A stretch of 64,000 nt of DNA from JALOOX01 sp964557955 (GTDB lineage Bacteria; Desulfobacterota; Syntrophobacteria; Syntrophobacterales; Syntrophobacteraceae), in assembly GCA_964557955.1 (NCBI GenBank), contig CAZLCS010000028.1, positions 12,371-76,370 of the forward strand, read 5' to 3'. Positions 1 to 8,186 of this stretch are shown here, piece after piece. A model generated the notes under the pieces. It saw only the letters and a program-made list of their open reading frames with translations, was not told the DNA's origin and ran no database searches. Numbering within the stretch: the stretch's first letter is position 1; each line of letters starts with the position of its first letter. The position numbers were made by a program, and so were the translations under genes.

Positions 1-1672
1 TCTCGACGAGGCTGCCGAGGATCCGCCACACCTGACTCGGATCCTGGCGCCATGTGGGCGTCGTGAGATACCAGCAGGAGCCTTCCCGATGTCCGTATTG
101 CTCCACGAACATTCCGAAGGCTTGGAGGAATTCCAGGCCCTCGCGGGTCGAATGCAGCCGTTCGGGCGCCATGTCCCGCACGGCGGCTTTTACAACTGGG
201 TCCCGGCACGCCAGGCGGGATAGCTCCCAGAGCGTTTCGTTCACCCTGAGGGTCGGATTGTCGATTCCCGTCATGAGACACGCCATCACGGAGCTGCTCT
301 TTCGGGGACCGATGGCGAGGGTCACGAGAAACTTGAGCCAGGGCTCGGCTCGAATGCCGGCGGCGGCGCTTAACCTCGTGTAAAGGGGCTCCTCCCAGGC
401 GGAGAGTATTGCATCGGTACGATGAAAGAGCTCCTCGTCCGCGAGCTGACTCAGATCTACAGGCTCGGAAACGGCGAGAATCGCACTTCGGGGACCGTTC
501 TCCCACCAGGCCTGCCAGTCGGCCCTCAGGGTGCGGAACTGGTGGATCGGATCTCCCAAAAGCGCCCGCCACAACTTCCGAACACGAGGCAACCGATACG
601 CCGGTCGCCATATTTGAGCATCGAAAGCCGCTTGGTCTTCCGGCGTGACCTTGCCGCCGCACTCCCGGATGGCATGGATGTGGCCCCCTACAAGACGGGT
701 GAAGACCAGGTTGTCGAGCGGACGGGGGGCCACCGCGTACCGTTCGTCCACGAAGGGCTTCATCATCCGGTCGAGAAGGGAAGGCTTTCGAGGAGGATCC
801 AGGGGCTCCGGAGACGCCTCCGGAAGCGAGGTGATGGGGCGGGCCTGAAGCAGATGCATCTTGCCCCCCGCGAGGGCAAACTCCATATCCTGGGGACAGC
901 CGAAATGCGCTTCGATCCGAAGAGCCATGGAGCAGAGGTCCTCGATCTGCTCGCGGGTCATGAGCTGCCGGCTGCCTTCCTGCGAAATGGTTTTCAAGTC
1001 GCTGCGCCTTACGCGGGCGACCTCTCCGGTCACAATGCCCGAAACGACGGCTTCGCCAAGCCCACGCACCGCTTCGATCCTTATGCAGTCGATGCCTTCA
1101 GGCTGGACGGGATCCGAGGTGAAGAGAACGCCGGAGACCTCGGCGGGCACCATTTCCTGGATGATCACGGCCATGCGGGTCGAAAAATGGTCTATGGAGC
1201 GAAGACTTCGATATGCGATGGCACGGCGTTTCCAAAGAGATGCCCAGCATTTGCCGATTGCCTCCATGAGGTTGGCTTCCCCCTGGACGTTGAGAAAGGT
1301 CTCGTACTGACCCGCGAAAGAGGCGTCCGTGAGGTCTTCGCTCGTTGCCGAGGAGCGGACGGCGACCAGGGGTTCGCCCATATCCCGGTAGTGACGGAGA
1401 ACATCGTGCTTGAGATCCTCATCGAGCAAGCAGCAGGCGAAAAGCTCCTGGGCGGTTCGATCGACACCTTCCCAGTCACGGGCCTCCATTGGCCCGGTGA
1501 TCTTCTCCCGGAGCCCACAGCGAGCCGCATGTTTTTCGTAAGCATCCGCAGTGAGGATCATGCCGCATGGAACGGGCATCCCCAGACGAATGAGCTCGAG
1601 GAGGTTGGCGCCCTTGCCGCCGGCTTCCTCACTTCCTGAATAGGACGATTCATGGAGTCGCAGAATGGCCAC
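1..1672 (-). CDS. PEP/pyruvate-binding (PPDK_N) domain protein, PEP-synthase or rifampin-phosphotransferase-like, partial
   Basis: Minus-strand frame open from a GTG at 1672 to the window edge, at least 557 codons, so the C-terminus is missing. The N-terminal part is an ATP-grasp PPDK_N domain: GKGANL at residues 19-24, the family signature RSSATSED at about 106-113, and the closing LQARPIT motif near residue 275. The following region is less conserved and would be the linker or substrate domain before the swivelling phospho-histidine domain, which is not visible. Such enzymes transfer a phosphate from ATP to pyruvate or, in Rph-type proteins, to rifampin. The GTG has a GGGAGGG Shine-Dalgarno and overlaps the end of the upstream tetR gene by 23 bp, so the two are translationally coupled and TetR probably controls this enzyme. 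The substrate cannot be told without the C-terminus. Confidence 0.82.
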   Translation of the reverse strand, partial: MAILRLHESSYSGSEEAGGKGANLLELIRLGMPVPCGMILTADAYEKHAARCGLREKITGPMEARDWEGVDRTAQELFACCLLDEDLKHDVLRHYRDMGEPLVAVRSSATSEDLTDASFAGQYETFLNVQGEANLMEAIGKCWASLWKRRAIAYRSLRSIDHFSTRMAVIIQEMVPAEVSGVLFTSDPVQPEGIDCIRIEAVRGLGEAVVSGIVTGEVARVRRSDLKTISQEGSRQLMTREQIEDLCSMALRIEAHFGCPQDMEFALAGGKMHLLQARPITSLPEASPEPLDPPRKPSLLDRMMKPFVDERYAVAPRPLDNLVFTRLVGGHIHAIRECGGKVTPEDQAAFDAQIWRPAYRLPRVRKLWRALLGDPIHQFRTLRADWQAWWENGPRSAILAVSEPVDLSQLADEELFHRTDAILSAWEEPLYTRLSAAAGIRAEPWLKFLVTLAIGPRKSSSVMACLMTGIDNPTLRVNETLWELSRLACRDPVVKAAVRDMAPERLHSTREGLEFLQAFGMFVEQYGHREGSCWYLTTPTWRQDPSQVWRILGSLVE

Positions 1673-2261
1673 CTTTGATCCCTCCCAAGATGAGCTGCCA
1701 TGCCGAGTGAAGCAGGGAGTCGCTCAGGCCCATGCCGGTGATGAGGGCCAGAACCACCCCCTGGTAGACAAAGAGAATATGAAGAGCGATGGCCTCGGCC
1801 GGAAGGTCCCGGCGGACTTCACCGCGCTCGCCCGCAACCGTTACGAGCTCTTTGAACAGCTCGTAGATGCGCTTCCTGGCCGGCGTGGCGTCGAACAAGT
1901 ATTCAGGATCCCGCATGCTGTGCTTGTAAATGAGCGTGAGCTCCTCCCGGTGCGCTTCCGCCTCGTCCACCATCGTGACCACCACATCCCTGATCAGCTC
2001 CAGCGGAGACTTCGCGGGATCAGCCTCCCGGATGAGATCTTCCACCCGCTTCAGCACTTCATGGCCGTAATAGCGGAGCACTCCCTGTTTGACGCCGAAA
2101 TGGTTGAAGAAGGTCGCACGGCTGAAACCTGCCCGTTCGACGATTTCATCGACGGAGGTTTCCTCGAACCCTTTTTCCTGGAAGAGCTCCATCGCTGCGA
2201 TGTAGAGAGCGCGCTTGGCCTCCGCATTCTTCCGCTCCCGCAACCCCGGTCGCTGTGACAT
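1650..2261 (-). CDS. TetR/AcrR family transcriptional repressor
   Basis: 203-residue protein of normal TetR length. Residues about 12-60 form the N-terminal helix-turn-helix, with the typical pattern of an early helix (ALYIAAMELFQEKGF), TSVDEIVERAGFSRATFFNHF as recognition helices, and YYGHEV after it. The remainder is an all-helical ligand-binding and dimerisation domain. It is the first gene of a two-gene operon with the PEP-domain enzyme, whose GTG lies inside the tetR 3' end. A promoter with a palindromic operator between its -35 and -10 boxes lies just upstream, so autoregulation is likely. The ligand is unknown. Confidence 0.9.
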   Translation of the reverse strand: MSQRPGLRERKNAEAKRALYIAAMELFQEKGFEETSVDEIVERAGFSRATFFNHFGVKQGVLRYYGHEVLKRVEDLIREADPAKSPLELIRDVVVTMVDEAEAHREELTLIYKHSMRDPEYLFDATPARKRIYELFKELVTVAGERGEVRRDLPAEAIALHILFVYQGVVLALITGMGLSDSLLHSAWQLILGGIKGGHSATP

Positions 2262-2294
2262 GATGTCTCTCCCTTTAACGTAGACTGAGATATA

Positions 2295-2323
2295 AAAATA
2301 GACGCGCGTATAGATTCTGTCAA
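2295..2323 (-). promoter_or_regulatory. sigma-70 promoter with palindromic operator for tetR
   Basis: On the minus strand TTGACA (2318-2323) is followed after 17 bp by TATTTT (2295-2300). The spacer holds the near-perfect palindrome TAGACGCGCGTATA (2299-2312 on plus; one mismatched pair). A repressor bound there would block RNA polymerase, as expected for TetR autoregulation. Confidence 0.65.
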
Positions 2324-2420
2324 CCCATAAGAATCTGCGTTTCGTTCGCTCTCAACAGGCCACATCGCTCAGTTCGGAGGCACATTCTTCGGATCGGGCG
2401 GGCTTTCGTAAACAAAGCAA

Positions 2421-2448
2421 TTGATGTCAATATCTTTGATGTGTCAAA
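2421..2448 (+). promoter_or_regulatory. Paired TTGA...TCAA inverted repeats upstream of the Fe-S/marR operon
   Basis: Two adjacent small palindromes, TTGATGTCAA (2421-2430) and TTTGATGTGTCAAA (2435-2448), lie directly before an AT-rich TATAAAT stretch and 55 bp ahead of the start at 2503. They resemble MarR-family operator half-sites, and a marR gene is second in the operon. No convincing -35 box was identified. Confidence 0.4.
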
Positions 2449-2502
2449 TATAAATACGCCAATCAACGCCGGATGGGAGATTCCTTTCAAAGGAGGTTCA
2501 GC

Positions 2503-3255
2503 ATGGAGAAGCTGCTTCAGAGAATTCAGGCATTTCTGGCTCAGGCCGACCTTCCGATTTACGGCATGGCACCAAGCTCACCCCTGGAGACCGAACCGCC
2601 GGGATATCGGCCCTCCGATCTGCTTCCGGGCTCCCGGAGTGTCTTTTGCCTTGGAATTCCGGTTCCCAGGGGGGTGTTCCAGTCAGGCTCCCGGGCCGAA
2701 AGCACCTACTGGCGAACGGCGAGCGTCACCTACCGCTATCTGGATGCCATTCTGACCCGCTGTGCCGCCATGCTGGAGGAGGGAGGCGATATGGCCGTGC
2801 CCGTTTTCGGCTGTTTTCCCTACGACCTCAAAAGCAAGGGCGATTTCTGGGGCTACTTGAACCTGGTGAGGATGGCCGAGGTTGCCGGCCTGGGCAAACA
2901 GGGGAAGAACGGGCTTCTCGTCAGCTCACAGGGCGGCACCCGTCTGCTCCTGGGCGGGATTGTGACGACGGCTTCGTTGCCTTCCCTGTCGTCGCTGGAG
3001 GGGCGGCAGATGGGCTGCCCCGAGGGCTGCTTTGCCTGCCAGGAGGCCTGCCCGGTGCAGGCTATCGATCGGGACGGCCGGGTGGACCGCCTCAAATGCG
3101 TGCGCCGCTCCATGCGCAGTCCGCTCTTTGTGCATCTGCTCAAAAGCGGCGAGGTGAAAGAATCGGACATGGAAATGGTCAACCACGTGAGCGGCGTGGA
3201 CGACCATTCCATGTACACCTGCATGGCCTGCGTGGCCGCGTGCCCCCTCGGATGA
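2503..3255 (+). CDS. QueG-like 4Fe-4S cluster protein
   Basis: 250 residues from ATG 2503, chosen over an in-frame upstream start at 2473 because AAAGGAGG lies 6-7 bp ahead. The C-terminal half carries a first cluster motif, CPEGCFACQEACP (C-x3-C-x2-C-x3-C-P), and ends with CMACVAACPLG, so the second cluster motif lies only a few residues from the terminus. The upstream region resembles the fold seen in COG1600-type (epoxyqueuosine-reductase-related) Fe-S proteins, but the cobalamin-domain features of true QueG are not evident and the protein is short. It is probably a cytoplasmic electron carrier or reductase of unknown substrate. It is followed after 32 bp by a marR gene in the same orientation. 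Confidence 0.75.
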   Translation: MEKLLQRIQAFLAQADLPIYGMAPSSPLETEPPGYRPSDLLPGSRSVFCLGIPVPRGVFQSGSRAESTYWRTASVTYRYLDAILTRCAAMLEEGGDMAVPVFGCFPYDLKSKGDFWGYLNLVRMAEVAGLGKQGKNGLLVSSQGGTRLLLGGIVTTASLPSLSSLEGRQMGCPEGCFACQEACPVQAIDRDGRVDRLKCVRRSMRSPLFVHLLKSGEVKESDMEMVNHVSGVDDHSMYTCMACVAACPLG

Positions 3256-3287
3256 ACTGTCTTTCCTGAAAAACGAAGGTGATCACA

Positions 3288-3737
3288 GTGACGGATGACA
3301 GGCTGATCTTCCTCCTCTCCAAGGCTCACAACAAACTCCAAAACCACCTCAAGGGACAGCTCGCGGCGGCGGGTCTTCGGATCACCGTCGTGCAGGCGGG
3401 CATCCTTTTTCTGCTCAAACAGAGAGACGGCCAAACCATGACCGAGCTCAGCCAGGCGCTCTCGACCGACAACTCCGCCGTCACGGGTCTCGCGGATCGC
3501 CTGGAGAGGCTCGGGCTCATCGTTCGCAAGATGTCCCCGAACGACCGCCGAGCTTATCTCATCCACATCACGTCGGATGGTCTGGAGGAGATCCGCAAGG
3601 CCAAAGCGGTGATCCGCAGAGTGAATGAGGAGATCAAAGAGGGTTTCACCCCTGAAGAAATCGATGCCTTCCGGAGAGTTCTCGCCGGTATCATTGAAAG
3701 GACCTGCAAGAGCCGAGTGGAGACAGCCGGAGGGTGA
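3288..3737 (+). CDS. MarR family transcriptional regulator
   Basis: About 149 residues. The winged helix is clear: helix-turn-helix around residues 45-75 (MTELSQALSTDNSAVTGLAD) and the wing with the conserved D-R-R (SPNDRRAYLIHIT). Two GTG codons are possible starts, 3279 and 3288; the second is preferred because GGTGATC, matching the 16S 3' end, precedes it. It lies 32 bp after the Fe-S protein gene and probably represses that operon. The inducer is unknown. Confidence 0.88.
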   Translation: MTDDRLIFLLSKAHNKLQNHLKGQLAAAGLRITVVQAGILFLLKQRDGQTMTELSQALSTDNSAVTGLADRLERLGLIVRKMSPNDRRAYLIHITSDGLEEIRKAKAVIRRVNEEIKEGFTPEEIDAFRRVLAGIIERTCKSRVETAGG

Positions 3738-3953
3738 GGCCCAACGAAAATCAACGGACCAGGGTGAAATGTCGCATTTTTTCAATACGCTGTCTTTCCT
3801 TTTGCTGAATGGCTCCCCATGAGATTGCATGATGGCCGGGTCGCAAGGACTGCTCCGTGCTCGAAAGCGGAGCCTCGGTTGCACCGGCCCTGTGTGGTGT
3901 GATTTAGCGGATGGCGGAGTTTCGAATCATCCCGGGGAGAGGAGCGGCAAGAC

Positions 3954-4226
3954 ATGGATAATGCAATCCGGCCGACTGGATATTGCGATCACACTCATCC
4001 AGGCATCCAAGCGGTTGCTTCAGCCCTCGGAGACGGCGAGGAGGACCCTGTAGCCATCTTCCCGGAACGAATTCACATCGAACTGATCACCAAGGTGCAC
4101 AGACTGATTCCCGACAGCGCCAGAGTGCCGGTGCTCCGCGACGGGGAGTTCGACGGTGTCGATTTTCAAGCCCTCGTGAAGGGATCCGGCTGGGAGTTCT
4201 GCGCACGAGCAAGACTACAACACTGA
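3954..4226 (+). pseudogene. Relic: transglutaminase-like N-terminus joined to IS4-type transposase fragment
   Basis: A 90-codon frame made of two unrelated pieces. Residues 1-35, beginning at an ATG with a GGAG site, have the RPT...D...HP.I...A..L..G..DPV pattern that opens bacterial transglutaminase-like proteins. From about residue 36 the sequence changes to RIHIELITKVHRLIPDSA followed by DGEFDGVDFQALVKG and a GW.F pattern, which is the DDE-domain second-Asp region of IS4-type transposases. Both pieces are far too short to work. The simplest reading is a host gene cut by an insertion sequence that later decayed. Confidence 0.6.
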
Positions 4227-4352
4227 CTTGGGAGAGCACGCAGAGAACGGTGCGAGTGATTACAACATTTCTGTAACTGCTTCTCAATTCAGCAAAAGCA
4301 TAACACTTGTTGAGATTATTCATTCGAAAACAACTAGTTAAGTCTCAAAACG

Positions 4353-5009
4353 TTAAGCGACCGGGCTGCATGGGAATTTAGGCTGGCTGTGGCGCTTCAG
4401 CGACGAGTAGCTGTTGATCAAGTTTCGATAATCGGGGATATGGTTGGAGAACAGGGTTCCCAGTCCCTCGATATCATTGCGCCAATCTCGATGCAGCTCA
4501 CAGGCGACGCCGAACCAGGTCATCAGTTGTGCACCGGCAGCCGACATGCGATTCCAGGCGGAATACCGGGTCACCTCGTTGAAGGTGCCTGATGCATCGG
4601 TCACGACAAAGACCTCGAAGCCTTCCTCAAGAGCGGACAACGCAGGGAAGGCAACACACACCTCAGTCACGACACCGGCAATGATCAGTTGCTTCCTGCC
4701 GGTTTCCCTCACAGCGTTTACGAAATCCTCGTTGTCCCAGGCGTTGATATTGCCGGGACGGGCGATATATGGCGCATCGGGAAAAAGGTTCTTGAGCTCA
4801 GGCACCAGGGGCCCGTTCGGCCCATCTTCGAAGCTCGTAGTCAGGATGGTGGGCAGGTTGAAGTATTTGGCCAAATCGCCGAGGGCCAGGACGTTGTTCT
4901 TGAACTTGTCCGGGTCGATATCGCGAACGAGCGACAGCAGGCCCGTTTGATGATCTACCAGCAAAACGGCGGCATCGCTCCTGTTCAGACGGACATAGGG
5001 ATTGCCCAT
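4353..5009 (-). CDS. Isochorismatase-family (YcaC-like) cysteine hydrolase
   Basis: 218 residues from ATG 5009, which has AAAGGAG 7 bp upstream; a longer frame to 5273 exists but its extra 88 residues are not protein-like. The isochorismatase fold is shown by LLVDHQTGLL (catalytic Asp19), the I-x-RPG-x-INAW segment (Arg84 near the position of the usual lysine) and VVTEVCVAFPAL (nucleophile Cys118). These positions match those of YcaC. The family hydrolyses amides, carbamates or vinyl ethers; the substrate here is unknown. It is isolated, with a gene relic on one side and about 700 bp of non-coding DNA on the other. Confidence 0.88.
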   Translation of the reverse strand: MGNPYVRLNRSDAAVLLVDHQTGLLSLVRDIDPDKFKNNVLALGDLAKYFNLPTILTTSFEDGPNGPLVPELKNLFPDAPYIARPGNINAWDNEDFVNAVRETGRKQLIIAGVVTEVCVAFPALSALEEGFEVFVVTDASGTFNEVTRYSAWNRMSAAGAQLMTWFGVACELHRDWRNDIEGLGTLFSNHIPDYRNLINSYSSLKRHSQPKFPCSPVA

Positions 5010-5732
5010 GGTGCGGCTCCTTTCGTTGGCTGAGTGAAATGCTGGAGGTTCGGCACTTCGATATTCGTCATGATCTTCTGCGCTTTCATGAGGCTCACGA
5101 TCGGCAGTTGGCAGAGCACAAACATCCTGCCGCAGACTGGGGCCCCTTGGAGGGCATCCTGTCAATTCCAGGTTTTCCATGATACCGAGCTGTCCTTCAC
5201 GGCATCGACATGGCTGCACCGACCTCGCCGAGGGCGATGGCGGAGCTCTCATGCTGAGACTGGCTGGTCTCATCTCTCACCTGCTTTGGAATGGCAGACA
5301 CGAAATGCTCCAGTCCCCTACATTCCTCAGAAGCCCTCATTAGCGATATGATAGGAACTACCACGCAGTCTGTCCAAGCTGCGACTTCTGGCTAAGATAC
5401 GGTGACCGACGCGGCTGCCTCTTGAGTTGGCACAGTCACTGTGCTGTTTGACTCGATGGCGGCACTGAAGCGGATTGAGGCTTTCCATGCCCGCAGTCGA
5501 GCACGGGTGGGCAAAAAGACCTGGAATCGAGACGAGTTAGGCATCTTCACCGTCATCTTCCCCATCCCGAATTCAGATGTTCGACACTTCCGGAATCTTC
5601 CTACCCAGATCAGAATGAACCCAATCGACCCGGCATCCTCGAGTTCACGAGCCGCTGAAGCCTTTGTACATTGCTTCTCCATCTCTTTTTGCGTATATGC
5701 TGTCAGTTCGAGCATGGGGGAGTGGTGAAAAT
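5010..5732. other. Intergenic stretch without a supported gene
   Basis: Only short frames with protein-unlike composition occur here on both strands (for example 5392-5715 minus and 5441-5728 plus). No repeat, RNA gene or clear promoter was seen. It may be decayed coding DNA. Confidence 0.5.
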
Positions 5733-5843
5733 ATGTTCAGATATTTGAAGAATTGGCTTTTGCTCACCTTGGGGGGTATTCTCGGTATTCTCGGGCTGGG
5801 GGGGATAGGGGGAGAAGAGAGGGGAAGATGTCACAGATCCTGA
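5733..5843 (+). CDS. Possible small single-pass membrane peptide
   Basis: 36-codon frame starting MFRYLKNWLLLTLGGILG, an N-terminal basic residue patch followed by one hydrophobic helix, then a charged tail. It is preceded by GGGGAGTGGTG. The frame passes a run of seven G residues and ends 14 bp after the next small ORF begins, so it may be the 5' part of one frameshifted gene with 5828-6004. Confidence 0.3.
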   Translation: MFRYLKNWLLLTLGGILGILGLGGIGGEERGRCHRS

Positions 5844-6004
5844 AGGAGATGGCCATGACCCTTCTCAAGGATCCCCGCGCAATACCATCCTCCGAAGCCG
5901 GACATGCTGCGCTGCTGCCGGCTCATGTGGCCTGGAATCGCTCGATTGGACAAAAATTTTCGAGTCATGCTGTGAGAGAGGCCAGAGACGAGAGAAAGGA
6001 ATGA
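5828..6004 (+). CDS. Small hypothetical protein, 58 residues
   Basis: Starts MSQILKEMAMTLLKDPRAIP after a purine-rich GAGAGGGGAAG site. The composition is protein-like (amphipathic helix, then SSEAGHAALLPAHVAWN) but no family is recognised with confidence. It overlaps the small membrane ORF upstream in another frame across a G-rich run, and is followed after 74 bp by the gate-domain gene. Coding status is uncertain. Confidence 0.4.
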   Translation: MSQILKEMAMTLLKDPRAIPSSEAGHAALLPAHVAWNRSIGQKFSSHAVREARDERKE

Positions 6005-6078
6005 ACGGTGCCGAGATTGAACAAATCAGAGAAGGTTCCTGAGCAGATGAAACCAGTCAGTCAGGCAAGAGCTTTTCA

Positions 6079-7029
6079 ATGATCCAACGAATCACATCGT
6101 GCGTCCGGCAAGCCATTGCACCGGCCATCAAGACGAGCCGCTGGATCCTCACCATCACCGTGCCGGTCTCTTTTGCCGTCCTCCTGCTGAAATTGACCGG
6201 ACTTCTGCCCATCATGGCGCGCATGTTCGCCCCCCTGTTCGCCTGGTTCGGCATGCCGGGCGAATCGGCCCTGGTGTTTGTTACGGCCGGCCTGGTGAAC
6301 ATCTATGCCTGTATCGGCGTTATCAACACCTTGGAGCTCAGCGGCCGAACGGTGACGATCCTGGCTCTCATGTGCCTGATTTCCCATAACCTTCCGGTTG
6401 AGACGGCTGTTCAGAGGAGGACGGGCACTCCCTTGTCCCGGACCTTGATGGTTCGACTGGGGGCCAGTTTTGCCGGCGCGTTTATTTTGAATGTTCTGCT
6501 GCCGGCCGATACGCAGCTCATGGCGGCCGCGACGAAATCAGTGGTTGCAGCCGAGTGGGGCAGGGAGCTCATGGATTGGCTGGCCGGCATATCCTATCTA
6601 TGCATCAAGATTGTCTTTCTGATCACGCTCTTGATGATTCTGCAGCGTTTGTTGCAAGAATTCGGCGTCATCCGCCTGTTTACCAGTCTGCTCAAGTACC
6701 CTTTGATGGTCCTGGGGATCCCCCATCAGGCGGCTTTTTTGTGGATTGTGGCCAACACCCTGGGACTGGCCTACGGGGCAGGCGTGATCATCGATCAGGT
6801 GGAGCGCGGTGAGCTCTCCGCCAAAAACGCCGATATCCTGAATTACCACATCGCCATCTCCCATTCCCTGCTGGAAGACACCCTGCTCTTTGTGGCCATT
6901 GGTGTCCCGGTCCTGTGGATCACCATTCCGCGCGTGATCCTGGCTGGCATCGCGGTATGGCTCAAGCGGCTTCTGGACTGGACTTTTGTGCCCAGGGGCC
7001 GTTCCGGGTCAATCCTTGAATTACTTTGA
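6079..7029 (+). CDS. Nucleoside-recognition (gate) domain membrane protein
   Basis: 316 residues, highly hydrophobic, with roughly eight membrane segments in two related halves. The first half holds the pattern PIMARMFAPLFAWFGMPGE and the second KYPLMVLGIPHQAAFLWIV, the duplicated gate-domain signature shared with SpmA/SpmB-like and concentrative nucleoside transporter proteins. The protein ends beside DUF1573 on the other strand (8 bp of convergent overlap). ATG 6079 lacks a strong Shine-Dalgarno; an upstream ATG at 6047 reaches a stop within 11 codons, so 6079 is kept. Transport substrate is unknown. Confidence 0.72.
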   Translation: MIQRITSCVRQAIAPAIKTSRWILTITVPVSFAVLLLKLTGLLPIMARMFAPLFAWFGMPGESALVFVTAGLVNIYACIGVINTLELSGRTVTILALMCLISHNLPVETAVQRRTGTPLSRTLMVRLGASFAGAFILNVLLPADTQLMAAATKSVVAAEWGRELMDWLAGISYLCIKIVFLITLLMILQRLLQEFGVIRLFTSLLKYPLMVLGIPHQAAFLWIVANTLGLAYGAGVIIDQVERGELSAKNADILNYHIAISHSLLEDTLLFVAIGVPVLWITIPRVILAGIAVWLKRLLDWTFVPRGRSGSILELL

Positions 7030-8073
7030 GCTCATGACCTGGATTGTAACCTCCTGTTTGAATCCGGGAGTGAGATCCGTTTCGATGGAGAGCACGGTCT
7101 GCCGTCGGCTGCCCGGGGGCAGATTTTCGAGATTTGGCGTAATCTCCAGCCTGTAACCGTTCTTGTCTGCAATCGGGTGCTGGGCCACCGCAATGAATTT
7201 CTCATCATAGGAAAGCCTGGTGATTTTGAAGGGTTTGCCGGTGTTGCCGATCACCAGCACGCTGGCCGATCTCACAGACTGCTGCGCCGACATCTTCCCG
7301 ATGAACAAAGTCTTCGGGTTGACGCTGATCTCCCCTTCTACAGACCCGTTGATTCGGATCATGACATAGGGCTTCTGCGGTAGGTCGGTATGAATCCACA
7401 GTGAGTCGCTGTAGTCGCCTTCCTTGAGGAGATTGGATAATTTCAGTCGATATCTCATCCCTTCTTCAACGGTTTCGAGCTCATGGGCAACGCGACCGTC
7501 CAGCTTGCTTTGGATGCCTGTGACGTGAAAGGGGAGGGAACTGGCGGCCAGCTCGATGGTCTTGGGCTCAAGCTTCTCGGCTCTTCCCCGAAAAATGACG
7601 GTGTTGCTCGGGCTGACTTCGATGAAGGTTTTCACCGTTCCGTGCATCACCAACTTCCAGCGCTGTTGACTGGGATCGTTGCACTCGAGCGTGGATGTCT
7701 TGCTCACCCTACCCTTATACCCTGTAAGGTTGAGCTCCAAACGGACCTTTCCCTTCCCGCCGGGAGGGATCACCCGATCAAAATGGGCGACAGTACAACC
7801 TCAGTCGGGGCTCACCTTGGTGATCCCAAGGTCCTTATTGCCTCTGTTCTCCACGGTGAACTCATGCGAGACCACGACTCCCTCGTTGACCTCGCCAAAA
7901 TCGTACTTGGTCTCGGGCATGAAGATGGAAGGCCCCCCCAGGACATTGGACGAAACCGATGGCTTGATCTGGGGAAGGCTTGCCGACGGCACTCCCCAAT
8001 ACACACATGCAGCCAAAAGGCCTATCACCCAGGTCTTCGGCCGCTCTCGATGGATGAAAACTTTGCGACGCAT
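7021..8073 (-). CDS. DUF1573 (ASH-like) exported protein, probable selenoprotein with in-frame TGA
   Basis: One reading frame from ATG 8073 to 7021 (350 residues) interrupted only by TGA at 7801-7803, codon 91. Before it: a signal peptide or anchor (about residues 14-30), then YDFGEVNEGVVVSHEFTVEN, the DUF1573 core. After it the frame continues GCTVAHFDRVIPPGGKGKV, exactly where the family has its Cys-Gly-Cys-Thr motif, so TGA replaces the first cysteine. The rest gives two further immunoglobulin-like ASH repeats and a normal end. A hairpin follows the TGA. The position, the intact frame on both sides and the redox operon around it favour selenocysteine over a nonsense mutation. Last gene of an operon with ZraP-like, thioredoxin and CcdA genes; it probably acts in the periplasm. 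Confidence 0.78.
7769..7803 (-). promoter_or_regulatory. Candidate SECIS hairpin after the DUF1573 TGA
   Basis: Reading the minus strand, nine bases after the TGA begins a 7-bp stem, GTCGCCC (7791-7785) with GGGTGAT (7775-7769), two G-U pairs, around a 9-base loop. The distance from TGA to loop (16 nt) fits bacterial SECIS elements, but the loop lacks an obvious early G, so this is moderate support only. Confidence 0.45.
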
Positions 8074-8186
8074 GCTCCCCTATCCTCCACAGGCTGGGCG
8101 GTCCTTCAGGCCGTCCGAAATCTCACGCTCCATTCAGAGGCGACCCTTTCAGTGTGTGCATCCGCTGAGGCAATACAATACATCGT

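Noticed and set aside
422..1639. Long plus-strand ORF of 405 codons
   Set aside because: It is the exact antisense of the PEP-domain enzyme on the minus strand, which has clear family motifs; the plus translation has none.
3256..3287. Selenocysteine readthrough of the TGA ending the QueG-like gene
   Set aside because: Cluster motifs are complete before it and the sequence after it does not extend the family; it runs into a stop within ten codons.
5392..5715. Possible HU/IHF-like protein on the minus strand
   Set aside because: A GMGKMTVKMP segment looked briefly like a DNA-binding arm, but the rest does not fit and other frames carry stops.
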